From Gammaproteobacteria bacterium (GTDB lineage: Bacteria; Pseudomonadota; Gammaproteobacteria; Acidiferrobacterales; SPGG2): a DNA stretch of 39,661 bases. Location of the stretch: positions 1 to 39,661 of the forward strand of contig JAOTYM010000031.1 in assembly GCA_029861845.1 (NCBI GenBank), in the 5' to 3' direction. The notes below the pieces were generated by a model. The model made no database searches. It was not told the origin of the DNA and was given only the letters and a program-made list of their open reading frames with translations. Both the position numbers and the translations under genes were made by a program. This document shows positions 1-8,820 of this stretch, piece by piece. Position 1 is the first letter of the stretch. Every line of letters begins with the position of its first letter.

Positions 1-1800
1 CAATTTTTTGAGGGCCTCGGGCAATTCGGATTCCTTAGGCATTTTCGCGCCACCGACAAGTACCGGGAACACTCGTTTGCCACGCTGCAAAGCTGTCAAT
101 ACTTCGACATGTACCATATCCGTGGGGTCGGGTAGGCGGGGTTGTCCCTCGTCATCGCCAATGGTGAGCCAGCCGGCGCCGATCAAGACAATTACGGCGT
201 CTACGGTCTCGAGAGCGTTACTGATCTCATGAACGAAATTCTTGCCCACCTCGATGTCGGCGATATCCCTGAATACCCGTTCCTCTTTGAAATGCTCCTC
301 CAAGATCTTATGAAGTGAGCGGGCATATTCCGCGGTATCCTTGCGCCGATAACTGATAAATACGCCAATGTCGAGTTTTTCTTCTGCCCGCTCATCGGTG
401 CTGTCCAAGTTGTGAATCCCATCGGTCTTTCCCAGGATCAGCAACTCGTCGATGTACCCGAGGGACCATTTCAAGACAGCAAACGTGCCGAGCTTTGCGA
501 GATAAGCCAAGGCGCCAAAAACGGTGAGGCTCAACAGCAAATAGACCGGGTCAGCCACAGACGGCGGCAGCAGGATGACAAAAAATATCCAATAAGAAAA
601 AAAGAACAACACACCGGCACGGTTGTCCCCGGTTGGCCAGAAGGAATTTCCGGCAAAGCGAGCAGCCACTACGGGGACCGGTTCATCTTTCTTTCCTTTA
701 TCCTTAGGCCATGTCTCGTCGGAAAAAAACTCCCGCAAATAATTGCTGATCGAAAGTTGCACTCTTTCGTTGCCCCGACTCGGAATGCGCGGCAGTAATT
801 TAACGAAGGCCGGCAATGCAACAACACCCAGGGCGACCAACCACAGAAGTGCCATCAGCCACTGCCCGGCCACTGGGAAACTCAAACTCGGAAACACCGG
901 GGGCCAATTGAACAGCTCAGTCAATTCGCCGGCACGTCCTACCGAATGTGCGTAGCGGCTGAGAAACATAGCCAAGCCAGCGATCATCAACGCCTTGACC
1001 TGGGTGTTGAAGGACTCGTTCGCCACTCGAAACCCGAAACACCGGTTCACGTCCTTGGGATCGATCTGGAAAAAACGGGCGTCCTCCCCCTTTGCCACCC
1101 AACGGCGTTGGTAAATATTACCGAGAAAAAAGAGATTATGGCGTAGCAACAAAATGATCGAGATGACACCGATAAATACAGCACTAAACTGAGCGGCATA
1201 AGCGCTAATGAGGAGTATCAGATTTTCGTTCTTGCTGACGAGCTGCTCTGTGATGCACCCTTCGGTGGCGGCCTCCCAAAATAGGAACATGTTGGTCCAT
1301 TCCTTGAAACCCGGACTTTCGCCCGTAAAGTAGGGCTTCACCACCGGCCACATGTCGAGTACATGCACGAGCACTACGATCATCAAAGCGGCCGTCATGT
1401 TTTTCTTCGATAGAAATTTTTGACGGAGTTTGGTGTAAACCTCTTCCTTCGCCGGCTGGTCTTTTACCAGCGCCAGAATAGGCGGTACGGAGTCCGTCGG
1501 CCACGGCTGATGCACGGGCGCGACCTTGGACATGACCCAGCGGAATGCAAAGAGAAGGACTGGAAGAAGAAAAGCGAGCGACCACCAGTTAGGTTGGTCC
1601 AGGTAGCCCGTGTATGTCTCCACCAGCTCGTCGGCACATGAATACTCCACCGTGCGGAGCGCACCGATCAGATAAGCACAAGCAATAGGCCAGGCACCTA
1701 TGGCGAAAACGATGAGGTAATCGACCCATTTAGCAGGGTCCAGCAGACGAATCAGCCCCCGCGAGAGCTCGACAGCTCCTTTGTCTGTGTTGTTTCCCAT
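1..1800 (-). CDS. Polytopic membrane protein with C-terminal TIR domain (3' end beyond window)
   Basis: The reading frame is open for all 600 codons from the ATG at 1800 to the window edge, where it continues, so no stop is seen. Residues 1-440 hold about seven or eight hydrophobic helices (near 23-46, 74-92, 137-152, 193-218, 265-281, 312-336, 396-413 and 418-438). From residue 477 a TIR domain begins (DIGVFISYRRKD, then VFRDIADIEVGKNF). Glu517 sits where the catalytic glutamate of NAD-cleaving TIR enzymes such as SARM1 lies. TIR domains of this kind act as NADases or cyclic-ADP-ribose synthases in bacterial immunity, so a membrane-anchored immune effector or signal generator is likely (inference). 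A G-rich stretch ends right before the ATG. The upstream DNA is a decayed transposase, so the original promoter may be lost or replaced. Confidence 0.88.
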   Translation of the reverse strand, partial: MGNNTDKGAVELSRGLIRLLDPAKWVDYLIVFAIGAWPIACAYLIGALRTVEYSCADELVETYTGYLDQPNWWSLAFLLPVLLFAFRWVMSKVAPVHQPWPTDSVPPILALVKDQPAKEEVYTKLRQKFLSKKNMTAALMIVVLVHVLDMWPVVKPYFTGESPGFKEWTNMFLFWEAATEGCITEQLVSKNENLILLISAYAAQFSAVFIGVISIILLLRHNLFFLGNIYQRRWVAKGEDARFFQIDPKDVNRCFGFRVANESFNTQVKALMIAGLAMFLSRYAHSVGRAGELTELFNWPPVFPSLSFPVAGQWLMALLWLVALGVVALPAFVKLLPRIPSRGNERVQLSISNYLREFFSDETWPKDKGKKDEPVPVVAARFAGNSFWPTGDNRAGVLFFFSYWIFFVILLPPSVADPVYLLLSLTVFGALAYLAKLGTFAVLKWSLGYIDELLILGKTDGIHNLDSTDERAEEKLDIGVFISYRRKDTAEYARSLHKILEEHFKEERVFRDIADIEVGKNFVHEISNALETVDAVIVLIGAGWLTIGDDEGQPRLPDPTDMVHVEVLTALQRGKRVFPVLVGGAKMPKESELPEALKKL

Positions 1801-1837
1801 ACCCCCCGGAATATGCTGTGATGCGAACAGGGAGTCA

Positions 1838-2320
1838 AATCGCCAATGGATAGGAAGTCCAACGATGGATAGTCACGATCAGCTCGACGATGGGCGGCGT
1901 ATCCGAATACTCAACATCGTTGACGAGGATTCCAGGACCTGCGTCGGCCAGTGGGTCGATACATCGATCTCCTGGTGAACGTATGACACGCTTCCTCGAT
2001 GAACTAAAGCTCGACCGGGGATTACCGAAGACTATGGTTTTGGGCAACGGCCTGAGATGACCAGCAAGGCGATGTTCTTCTGGCGCCAACACCACGGCGT
2101 GACGCTTCACTTCATCCAGCCCGGAAAACCCACGCAGACCGCGTCCATCGAAAGCTTCGACGCTCGGTTCCGGGATGGCTGCTTGAACCAGCAATGGTTT
2201 AAAAATATCAGCGATGCTAGATCAATCATCAGCACTTGGCGGCAGCATTACCACGAAGTTCGACCGCACCGCTCACTCGGCTATCAGCCACCGGCTGTCT
2301 TCGAAAAACAGATGGCTTAA
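1838..2320 (+). pseudogene. IS3-family transposase (orfB, DDE integrase) remnant
   Basis: Three fragments in different frames align in order with the C-terminal half of an IS3-type transposase. The first is HDQLDDGRRIRILNIVDE at 1868-1921, ended by a stop at 1976. The second is LDELKLDRGLPKTMVLGNG up to about 2050. The third is PEMTSKAMFFWRQHHGVTLH, running through IESFDARFRDGCLN and HRSLGYQPPAVF to the stop at 2318. The frame changes near 1978 and 2050 and the lost N-terminal half show that it is inactive. No terminal inverted repeats were found. It is transcribed away from the TIR gene on the left and begins only about 40 bases from that gene's start codon. Confidence 0.85.
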
Positions 2321-2490
2321 ACTATGAAAAGTCTCTCTCAAGTTGGCAACCTTACAGGGGAAAGATCATTTCAGTTATCCACGCGGCTGCGGTGGGTAAC
2401 CATAGGGAAGATCACCCAAAGGCTGTTTAACATAAAACACATTATTTATAAAATTATACTTCGCCTCGGCAGAACGACATAGGGGGTAAC

Positions 2491-2640
2491 GTGCCAAAAC
2501 GCGGGTTCATGATCGATCTGAGTGACGAGATCGAGAACAATGTCTATCAGCCAATCATTTCTGTAGGACCCGCGGAAGCGACAATGCCTCACCCCTCCGA
2601 GTTGTTCGCAGAGTTTGGGTTTCGAAAATTGTCTACCTAA
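2491..2640 (+). CDS. Possible small protein (49 aa), unrecognised
   Basis: A GTG codon at 2491 follows AGGGGG at 2481-2486 and opens a 49-codon frame ending at TAA 2638-2640. The product is acidic in its first half (IDLSDEIENN) and I do not recognise it. An AT-rich stretch at 2441-2460 with TATAAA and TATACT could hold a promoter. It may equally be the remains of a gene disrupted by the transposon debris on its left. Support is the ribosome-binding site and the frame only. Confidence 0.25.
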   Translation: MPKRGFMIDLSDEIENNVYQPIISVGPAEATMPHPSELFAEFGFRKLST

Positions 2641-2874
2641 ATACGCCTAAGTTCACCGAAAGACAATCATGGAAAAGCCATTCGGGCCGCCCTTGACACA
2701 ACAGGGAAAAGACAAGTACCCGATCGCGGCCGTTGGTGTCCATAGATAGCGTTTTCAGCGCATCGATCAAGGGTTATTTTTCCGCCCTGCCCTTCCAGCG
2801 ATGCGCTGATATTACGTCGCTTGCGTTGCATATGCTTAAATGTTCGGCACTACTCAGGAAAGGACGTTTGATAG

Positions 2875-4209
2875 ATGCCCGAAAACGCGGCAGCTAGTCA
2901 AGATATGCCCCGTCGTATCTTTGTCTCCTACAGCGGCTCTGACCGGACCCGGGTTACGGGACTTGGGCTGCTGATCGAGGCCTTGGGCCACCAGGTATTC
3001 CTCGATCACAAGACCATCAAACCCGGCGCAGTTTGGAAGGCGGAACTGCAAGCGGGGCTCGTGCACGCCGATGTCCTCGTCGTCTTCTGGACGAAGCGGG
3101 CCGCAGACTCGGATTGGGTCCGCAAAGAGTACGAATACTTCCATGTCCATTTCCCCGATCGCTTGCTGGTACCGGTGCTGGGCGATGAGACCCCGCTCTC
3201 CGAACTCCTGAAGGCACGCCAGCACAGTGATTTCGCGCCCCTGATCAACGAACTGCTCGAGCTGAAAAGGAGGCTGACGCGAGACGGTGTGGACGCCAAG
3301 GGCGTTCAACAGGCCATTCTAAAGCGGCTTGCCGAAGCCGGGATCGAGCTCGACGAGGCGGGGCGCAAGAAGCTATTCGGGTTCGTTGGGGTTGGCGCCA
3401 TCAGCGGGTTCGCTGTCTTCACCGCCGCCCTCGGCCTCCTGCGCTGGGCGGGCAGTACCGCGACCGAGGCGGTTGCGCAACTCTCCGGCGCGCAAGTCGC
3501 CCTCGTCGCGGCCGGCGTCATATCGGGCGGGGTCGTCTGTGGGGTGACCGACCAACTGATCAACCGCGGGTACAATGGAAACTCGATCTCCCTTGGGAAA
3601 TGGGACACTACCGAGGGGACAATGCGCATTGTCAGTACTTCCGGCAAAGTGGCAACGTATGACAAAGATAACGGTCGAATCGTGGGAAAGATTCAAGGGC
3701 AGTCACTGACTGGCTACTGGGTAGAAGATGGGTCTGACGAGGCGTGCAGTAGTCAGAAGGACGGGAGCAAGTATTGGGGACGCCTGAAGCTTAATTTCGA
3801 TGAAAATTTCACGACTTTCGAGGGGACTTGGGGTTACTGCGATAAGGAGTCATCACGTTCATGGACCGGAAAACGCATTCCAACGAATGCCGAAGAGCAA
3901 GTACGTATCTGCATATATGGGGATGTTAGTTCTAGTGTGGATAGTTGCGGTAGAGATGCGGATGATTGCAAAAAAAATTGCTATGATCATACGCATACGT
4001 TTACCACGACTATTAATGGGGAAGAGGTTTCATGGGAGGGTAAAACACGTGTGTACGGCTGTCGTGCATGGTATCACTACAACTTGTATGAGTGTTGCTC
4101 CGTATCGTGCAGTGACCTTAGAACTGATAAGGCCCTAAAATGCAAAGGCGTGACGATTCCTCCGAAAATAGTTGCCGCCAGCCGACCATTTTGCAAAGAG
4201 GAGTCTTGA
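2875..4209 (+). CDS. TIR-domain protein with membrane segments and Cys-rich C-terminal region
   Basis: Residues 13-130 form a TIR domain: RRIFVSYSGSD at 13-23, VFLDHKTIKPG at 41-51 and LVVFWTKRAADSDWV at 68-82. Where NAD-cleaving TIRs of the SARM1 type carry glutamate (LEAG), this protein has lysine and proline (IKPG), so it may be non-enzymatic or use another residue. Two hydrophobic stretches near 167-190 and 204-224 are probably a membrane hairpin. Residues 240-325 resemble a beta-rich motif of bacterial surface proteins (GKWDTTEGTM, FTTFEGTWGY). The last 155 residues contain twelve cysteines. The start follows AGGAAAGGA at about 2857. Codon and base use becomes more AT-rich from about 3880 to the stop, which suggests that the C-terminal region was acquired or replaced. 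It is convergent with the peroxidase gene. Confidence 0.88.
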   Translation: MPENAAASQDMPRRIFVSYSGSDRTRVTGLGLLIEALGHQVFLDHKTIKPGAVWKAELQAGLVHADVLVVFWTKRAADSDWVRKEYEYFHVHFPDRLLVPVLGDETPLSELLKARQHSDFAPLINELLELKRRLTRDGVDAKGVQQAILKRLAEAGIELDEAGRKKLFGFVGVGAISGFAVFTAALGLLRWAGSTATEAVAQLSGAQVALVAAGVISGGVVCGVTDQLINRGYNGNSISLGKWDTTEGTMRIVSTSGKVATYDKDNGRIVGKIQGQSLTGYWVEDGSDEACSSQKDGSKYWGRLKLNFDENFTTFEGTWGYCDKESSRSWTGKRIPTNAEEQVRICIYGDVSSSVDSCGRDADDCKKNCYDHTHTFTTTINGEEVSWEGKTRVYGCRAWYHYNLYECCSVSCSDLRTDKALKCKGVTIPPKIVAASRPFCKEES

Positions 4210-4306
4210 GAATCCCCCGCCAAGTCACGCACAGTTCCTAGCCATTTTCGCCCCTGCTACTACAGAACATAACGTCCCTTGGTTACCGGAAACGGCTCAG
4301 AAGAGA

Positions 4307-4355
4307 GTGTCACCGACATCGCCCGTTTTCACGAACGCCTCGATGTCGGTGACAC
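4307..4355. terminator. Strong hairpin between convergent genes, possible two-way terminator
   Basis: GTGTCACCGACATCG at 4307-4321 and CGATGTCGGTGACAC at 4341-4355 are a perfect 15-base inverted repeat with a 19-base loop. It lies 97 bases past the TIR stop and 27 bases past the peroxidase stop, where a shared terminator is expected. There is no clear T-run on either side, so it could instead be a protein-binding site or a transcript-stabilising stem. Confidence 0.5.
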
Positions 4356-4382
4356 GGTTGCGTGAGAGAAAAGACCCGTATC

Positions 4383-5837
4383 TCAGCGCCCTTCTACATA
4401 CCGAACCACGTCGGCGAGGGTAAAACCTGTTTTGGGATCCTGGCCCGGCTTGTTCGTCTGCTTCCAGATACAAGGATCAGGCGTCCACGCCTTCCCAGAA
4501 GCAGGATGCAGAACGCTTTCGCAATACAGCAGCATGGCGCCGAAGGCTTCCAGGAGAATCGCCGAGCCGACTGGCCCGAGCCGTTCTCCGTTGTTGACCA
4601 CATCGGCCTCGCGCATCAGATACAAGAACAACGGTGTGTGTTTCTCGAGCTTGGTTCCGAGGCCCTTGTCCAGGCATTTCCAGCCTCCGATGTGCGCGAA
4701 CTTGAGATTCTGCTTGGGGTCGATCGGGTATGTCTTCTTCGCCAGCTCGGCCGCAACGTCCTGGCCGCTGGGAAGTCCCAGTACATAACTGCGCAGCAGG
4801 TTACGGAAGGCGAGCGAGCGGTCGTTGTCGGAGGCAAATCGACCCACGATCGGATCCGGCATGCGAATGAGCTCATCCGGCAACAAGTGATCGATCTTCT
4901 TCGAGTTCACATAGTCGTGACAAGGCTCGACATCGAGCAGGAATCGCCAGTCCACCACCAGTTCTTCGGGAATCGGGCCGAAGCCTTCGGTGCCGAAACG
5001 CTCATCAAACAGGTCAATGACCGGGAAGTCGGCATTCGCCGGATACTGTGAACGCACCAGACTGTGACCGAAACGATAGGCTGCCACGGAGAACTCCACC
5101 GGCATGCAAATCTTGCCGTGCTTATCCTTGATTTCACACAGCGGATACTTCTTCTTGTGGACCTGATCCTGCACAAAGTCATAAACATCCTTGTCGCACA
5201 CGCGACGTAGAAAGTCGTACCACACCAGCCATTGGTAGTGGTAGCGGCAGTCCTGCTGGGCCTCTTCGAAGCCGCGACCCACGATGCGCCGATTGTGCAG
5301 CTTGAGGAACAGCAGCTGAAGCTGCGAAACAAAGATATTCTCATCGTTGCGCGGATCGCCGATCAGCGCTCGCCCATCCGAGTTGCGCGGGACATCGACG
5401 CCGTCCTCGCCGAGCAGCATGCGCCCCGGTTGCGACTGATCGTACAAAAAAGGATTGGCGTCCGGGCCGAAACCATAGACACAATCGAGATCCAGTGATG
5501 GCGACCGCAGGTTGGGAAGCTCGCCCACTTCGGCGTCCGGCAACTCCTCTCCGTGCAGCTTGGTGGTCGTATCGAGGGTAATGTCATGATCGATGAGCTG
5601 CGCGAAGAACGTGTAAGCCGCCGGGATACGGCTGTCGGCTGAGCTGCCGTCAACATCGTGCATAAGACCCCCCGGCCCGCCGAGGATGGCCGCAATGTTT
5701 TCAGCCTCGCATTGTTCCTTGATGTCACAGCGGTGCGCCCAGCTCGGCAGCTTGAACATCTTGCAAAAGTTACCCAATCGCAGGTGGCTGCAGCCCTTCG
5801 CCTTGGTCATTCCGTGCATGCATTTCGGTGTGCTCAT
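4383..5837 (-). CDS. Animal-type haem peroxidase family protein
   Basis: The 484-residue protein carries the signature of the animal (myeloperoxidase-like) haem peroxidase superfamily as found in bacteria. The distal histidine lies in QLIDHDITLD (His84). The catalytic arginine with its conserved neighbours is in DPRNDEN (Arg163). The proximal histidine is in YRFGHSLV (His258). Such enzymes use hydrogen peroxide to oxidise halides, thiocyanate or organic substrates. The ATG at 5837 is preferred over an in-frame start 189 bases upstream because CAGGAGAAAAGG directly precedes it and the homology begins here. The N-terminus is Cys-rich (Cys6, 16, 25, 37, 43) and no signal peptide is evident, so the protein is probably cytoplasmic. 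It converges on the TIR gene and is alone in its operon. Confidence 0.9.
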   Translation of the reverse strand: MSTPKCMHGMTKAKGCSHLRLGNFCKMFKLPSWAHRCDIKEQCEAENIAAILGGPGGLMHDVDGSSADSRIPAAYTFFAQLIDHDITLDTTTKLHGEELPDAEVGELPNLRSPSLDLDCVYGFGPDANPFLYDQSQPGRMLLGEDGVDVPRNSDGRALIGDPRNDENIFVSQLQLLFLKLHNRRIVGRGFEEAQQDCRYHYQWLVWYDFLRRVCDKDVYDFVQDQVHKKKYPLCEIKDKHGKICMPVEFSVAAYRFGHSLVRSQYPANADFPVIDLFDERFGTEGFGPIPEELVVDWRFLLDVEPCHDYVNSKKIDHLLPDELIRMPDPIVGRFASDNDRSLAFRNLLRSYVLGLPSGQDVAAELAKKTYPIDPKQNLKFAHIGGWKCLDKGLGTKLEKHTPLFLYLMREADVVNNGERLGPVGSAILLEAFGAMLLYCESVLHPASGKAWTPDPCIWKQTNKPGQDPKTGFTLADVVRYVEGR

Positions 5838-6969
5838 CCTTTTCTCCTGTTTAGTCACGCCCCTTTGCGTATAAGAGCAATAAGAGCAGTTTTGCTGCGG
5901 TCCCAAAGATAGAAGTACCCAAGGGCGGCGCATGTGAAGTACGTCAGTTCTATTTGGTGAATCTCCACAACAAATTCCGGCAACGATCACGGTAACGTTG
6001 ATTCGAGCCACTGGACGAAAACCCAATGTCTAGGGAACTACTGACGCGAATCCGCGATCTGTCTCACTTCCAGATGGCTCACTACTCGAGTTCCCACCTG
6101 ATTTGTATGAGTAGAGCAACTATAGAGAATATATTCGGTGACCTTTCGCACAGACTTCTTGTGAGATAATCCCAGTGCCCTTTTAATGTGTTAACTATTC
6201 CCAGACCCGGGGCGAGCTCGATCAGGCCGAGGTTGCCGTAAACGCTGTCCGGGTCTCCGTCCGTGGAAACCCGCGCCAAAGAAGGACGACGGCTAGCGGG
6301 ACAAAGTCACCGCAACCCCCGATTTGGAGGATCCCCAGGTATGGGTCGACTCAAGATCGTCGCTCTTGAGCGATTCTAGGAAGCCGTTTTCAATCCATCT
6401 GCACAAAAAACACCTGCGTGTCCGCTCTCTCCGCAAAAGCCGCCGCTCTATAAGCGACGTCGCGATCGACCGAGTTCGACCCGTTGCCGTCGTTGGATCG
6501 TTGGTAAATAAGGTCCGGCAATTGAAACCAAGCGAGTGTTCCCTATGGCTTCGTCGGGGCAATGGCCTTCTCACCGTGCGTACTCACGTCAACCCAAATG
6601 AGAGATTCCTACCCTTTTCCTGTGTTGCAGCATGGATGCTTAAGGCTGAGAATACATGCTAAAAGTAGCGATATTTACGCGCATAGAAAAACAAATGTCC
6701 TTGTGCTTGGTAGAGGCGCTTTGAGATACGTGGTCTTCTATGTTGTCACGCGAGATGGCACCGACTGTGTATTGGGAAGTGCCATAACTTTTTCTAAATC
6801 GTGACAAGTACAATCGGGGCCCGCATCTGGCTTCGACGCAAACAAGACGATTTGTCACCGGAACGAAAACATATCCTACAGGGCGTTGAGCAATTGAAAA
6901 TCGGAGAAAGAAATAACGTCCATTCTTTGCTCTTTGCTTTCAAGATAGATCTAACGGAGGGAAGCTGCC
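5838..6969. other. Long intergenic region, no supportable gene
   Basis: About 1.1 kb between the divergent peroxidase and propeller-protein genes. Short frames exist on both strands, for example 6324-6662 plus and 6293-6574 minus, but they overlap one another, lack ribosome-binding sites and match no family I know. Both divergent promoters should lie here. The segment may be the residue of deleted genes. Confidence 0.5.
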
Positions 6970-8820
6970 ATGCCGCGAATTTTCGAGAGTGGGGGACTCA
7001 GAATACTGTTGGCTCTCTCGTTGTTCATCATCACTGAATTCTTAACGGTCCCGATCTCTTTTGGCTTTGCTTCAAGATATTATATTACTCAGCTGACACA
7101 CAACGACAACTCCGATGAAGCTCCTGAAATCAATGAGAACGGGTATGTGGTGTGGTCTAGATGGCATGATGAGTGGGCTGGATTTCCCGCCTCACCCGAG
7201 TACGAGATCTTCCTGTATGATGGAACCACGACCACACAGCTGCCAGGCCTCAGGTACCATGATCGGTATCCCAAAATCAATAACAGAGGGTATGTGGTGT
7301 GGCGCGGACAGTCTATAGTAAATGAGCAAGACAACCGCATCTTCCTGTATGATGGAACGAACACGACCCAGCTGACAAACAACAACTCCCCTTGGGGCAA
7401 TTGGAGTCCTCAGATCAACGACAACGGCTACGTCGTGTGGCATGGATGGGACGGATCAGATTACGAGATCTTCCGGTATGGTGGAACGAACATTGCCCGG
7501 CTGACAAACAATGCCAACAGCGATCGGGACCCTCAAATCAACGACAACGGCTACGTCGTGTGGCAGGGATGGGACGGATCAGACTGGGAGATCTTTCTGT
7601 ATGATGGAGCGAACACGACCCAACTCACAAACAATAACAACACCGATTCGTCACCTCAAATCAATGACAACGGCTACGTGGTGTGGCACAGCGGTGCCGG
7701 ATCAGACTTGGACATCTTCCTGTATGATGGAATGAATACTACCCAGCTGATAAACGACAACTACAACGATTGGAGTCCTCAAATCAATGACAACGGGTAC
7801 GTGGTATGGCATGGATGCGACGATTTAGACTGCGAGATCTTCCGGTATGATGGAACGAACATTGCCCGGCTGACAATTAACGATGACGACGATAGAAATC
7901 CCCAAATCAATGACAACGGCTACGTCGTGTGGCAGGGATGGGACGGATCAGACTGGGAGATCTTCCTTGCATTGCCTGCCGTAGTTAGTGCCCGACCGGA
8001 AGTCTTAGAATTTCCTTGGTGGAAATCCGAGGAATACTGGGGATTTTGGGATCCTCGTATTCCACCACAATTTTCTCCACCGTTTGACGTAGATATTCCA
8101 GAAACCAAGCCTGTGCCTTGTCCTCAATGTTCATTCTCAAAGACTTGGCGCCCAGATAAGATGCCCTCACATTTACCACACCTTTATCAAGAAAGATTTA
8201 ACATTTTTCAGAACTCCGGGAAAACCCAATTCTCCAGAAGAAATGCTGAGCGACTGATCACTCTGTTTAAGAGCATCCCTACTGGTCAAAGGTACACTGA
8301 ATCGTTGCGAGATTCGGTCACAAATGCGATAGCAGAATCGAAAGATCAGAGAAAAGATGGCCGTTCAGCTGCGGACCAACTTCTTCAGGCGATGAACGCT
8401 GTTGAGCTCGATTGGCGTGTCCCATCTCTCTCGGCACAAAAGGTGAAGACAGGTAAGGACCTTACTGTTAACTTTCGAGGAGTCGCTTCGGTTACTTTTA
8501 GGGAAGTGAAGCAACCAGGAGAAATATCTTTAAGCGTTATGGGTGGTTTGCCGGCAGTGGTGAAGAACTCTCGAGCAGTGTGGCCGGTTGCGACTTATCA
8601 TTTTGATTTCACGGGGCAACTATCCGAACATGTGGATATTAGTTTTTATTTCGGAGGGCATAGTTTTAAAGGTGGTATTTCCTCGCTTTATCTGTTTGAA
8701 TGGGATGGAAAATCTTACAGGGATATCACAACAGTTGTTGATCGACCGGGTAAAGTCATCACGGGAAGAACCAATAAGCTGGGATCATTTGTGATAATGA
8801 GCCCCGTATTTAGAAATTAG
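6970..8820 (+). CDS. Secreted protein with seven TolB-like beta-propeller repeats
   Basis: A hydrophobic segment at residues 11-33 after a short charged start looks like a signal peptide or anchor. Residues 37-334 are seven repeats of about 41-50 residues with the core PQINDNGYVVWxGxDGSD and IFLYDG, a pattern typical of TolB/WD40-like propeller blades; seven copies would close one propeller. Residues 335-440 are Pro- and Trp-rich linker. Residues 455-616 form a second domain of beta-strand character (VTFREVKQPGEISL, LYLFEWDGKSYRDIT, GSFVIMS) seen at the C-terminus of exported bacterial proteins. A good ribosome-binding site (GGAGGG) precedes the ATG. The likely role is extracellular or periplasmic binding; the ligand is unknown. 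The gene stands alone and is more AT-rich than its neighbours. Confidence 0.85.
   Translation: MPRIFESGGLRILLALSLFIITEFLTVPISFGFASRYYITQLTHNDNSDEAPEINENGYVVWSRWHDEWAGFPASPEYEIFLYDGTTTTQLPGLRYHDRYPKINNRGYVVWRGQSIVNEQDNRIFLYDGTNTTQLTNNNSPWGNWSPQINDNGYVVWHGWDGSDYEIFRYGGTNIARLTNNANSDRDPQINDNGYVVWQGWDGSDWEIFLYDGANTTQLTNNNNTDSSPQINDNGYVVWHSGAGSDLDIFLYDGMNTTQLINDNYNDWSPQINDNGYVVWHGCDDLDCEIFRYDGTNIARLTINDDDDRNPQINDNGYVVWQGWDGSDWEIFLALPAVVSARPEVLEFPWWKSEEYWGFWDPRIPPQFSPPFDVDIPETKPVPCPQCSFSKTWRPDKMPSHLPHLYQERFNIFQNSGKTQFSRRNAERLITLFKSIPTGQRYTESLRDSVTNAIAESKDQRKDGRSAADQLLQAMNAVELDWRVPSLSAQKVKTGKDLTVNFRGVASVTFREVKQPGEISLSVMGGLPAVVKNSRAVWPVATYHFDFTGQLSEHVDISFYFGGHSFKGGISSLYLFEWDGKSYRDITTVVDRPGKVITGRTNKLGSFVIMSPVFRN
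7078..7971 (+). repeat. Tandem repeats encoding propeller blades
   Basis: Seven tandem units, mostly of about 123 bases, coding for propeller blades. Units 4 and 7 are almost the same (TNIARLT ... GYVVWQGWDGSDWEIFL), while units 3, 5 and 6 share other variants. This suggests that blocks of blades were duplicated after the first single-unit expansion. Confidence 0.85.

Noticed and set aside
4362-5051. A 229-codon plus-strand frame
   Set aside because: It lies antisense to the peroxidase, whose catalytic motifs prove the other strand; the product is unrecognisable.
6293-6662. Overlapping frames on both strands in the long intergenic region
   Set aside because: Neither has a ribosome-binding site or recognisable domains, and both cannot be real.
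7078-7971. CRISPR-like periodic repeats
   Set aside because: The repeats are about 123 bases, in frame and code for propeller blades; there are no unique spacers.
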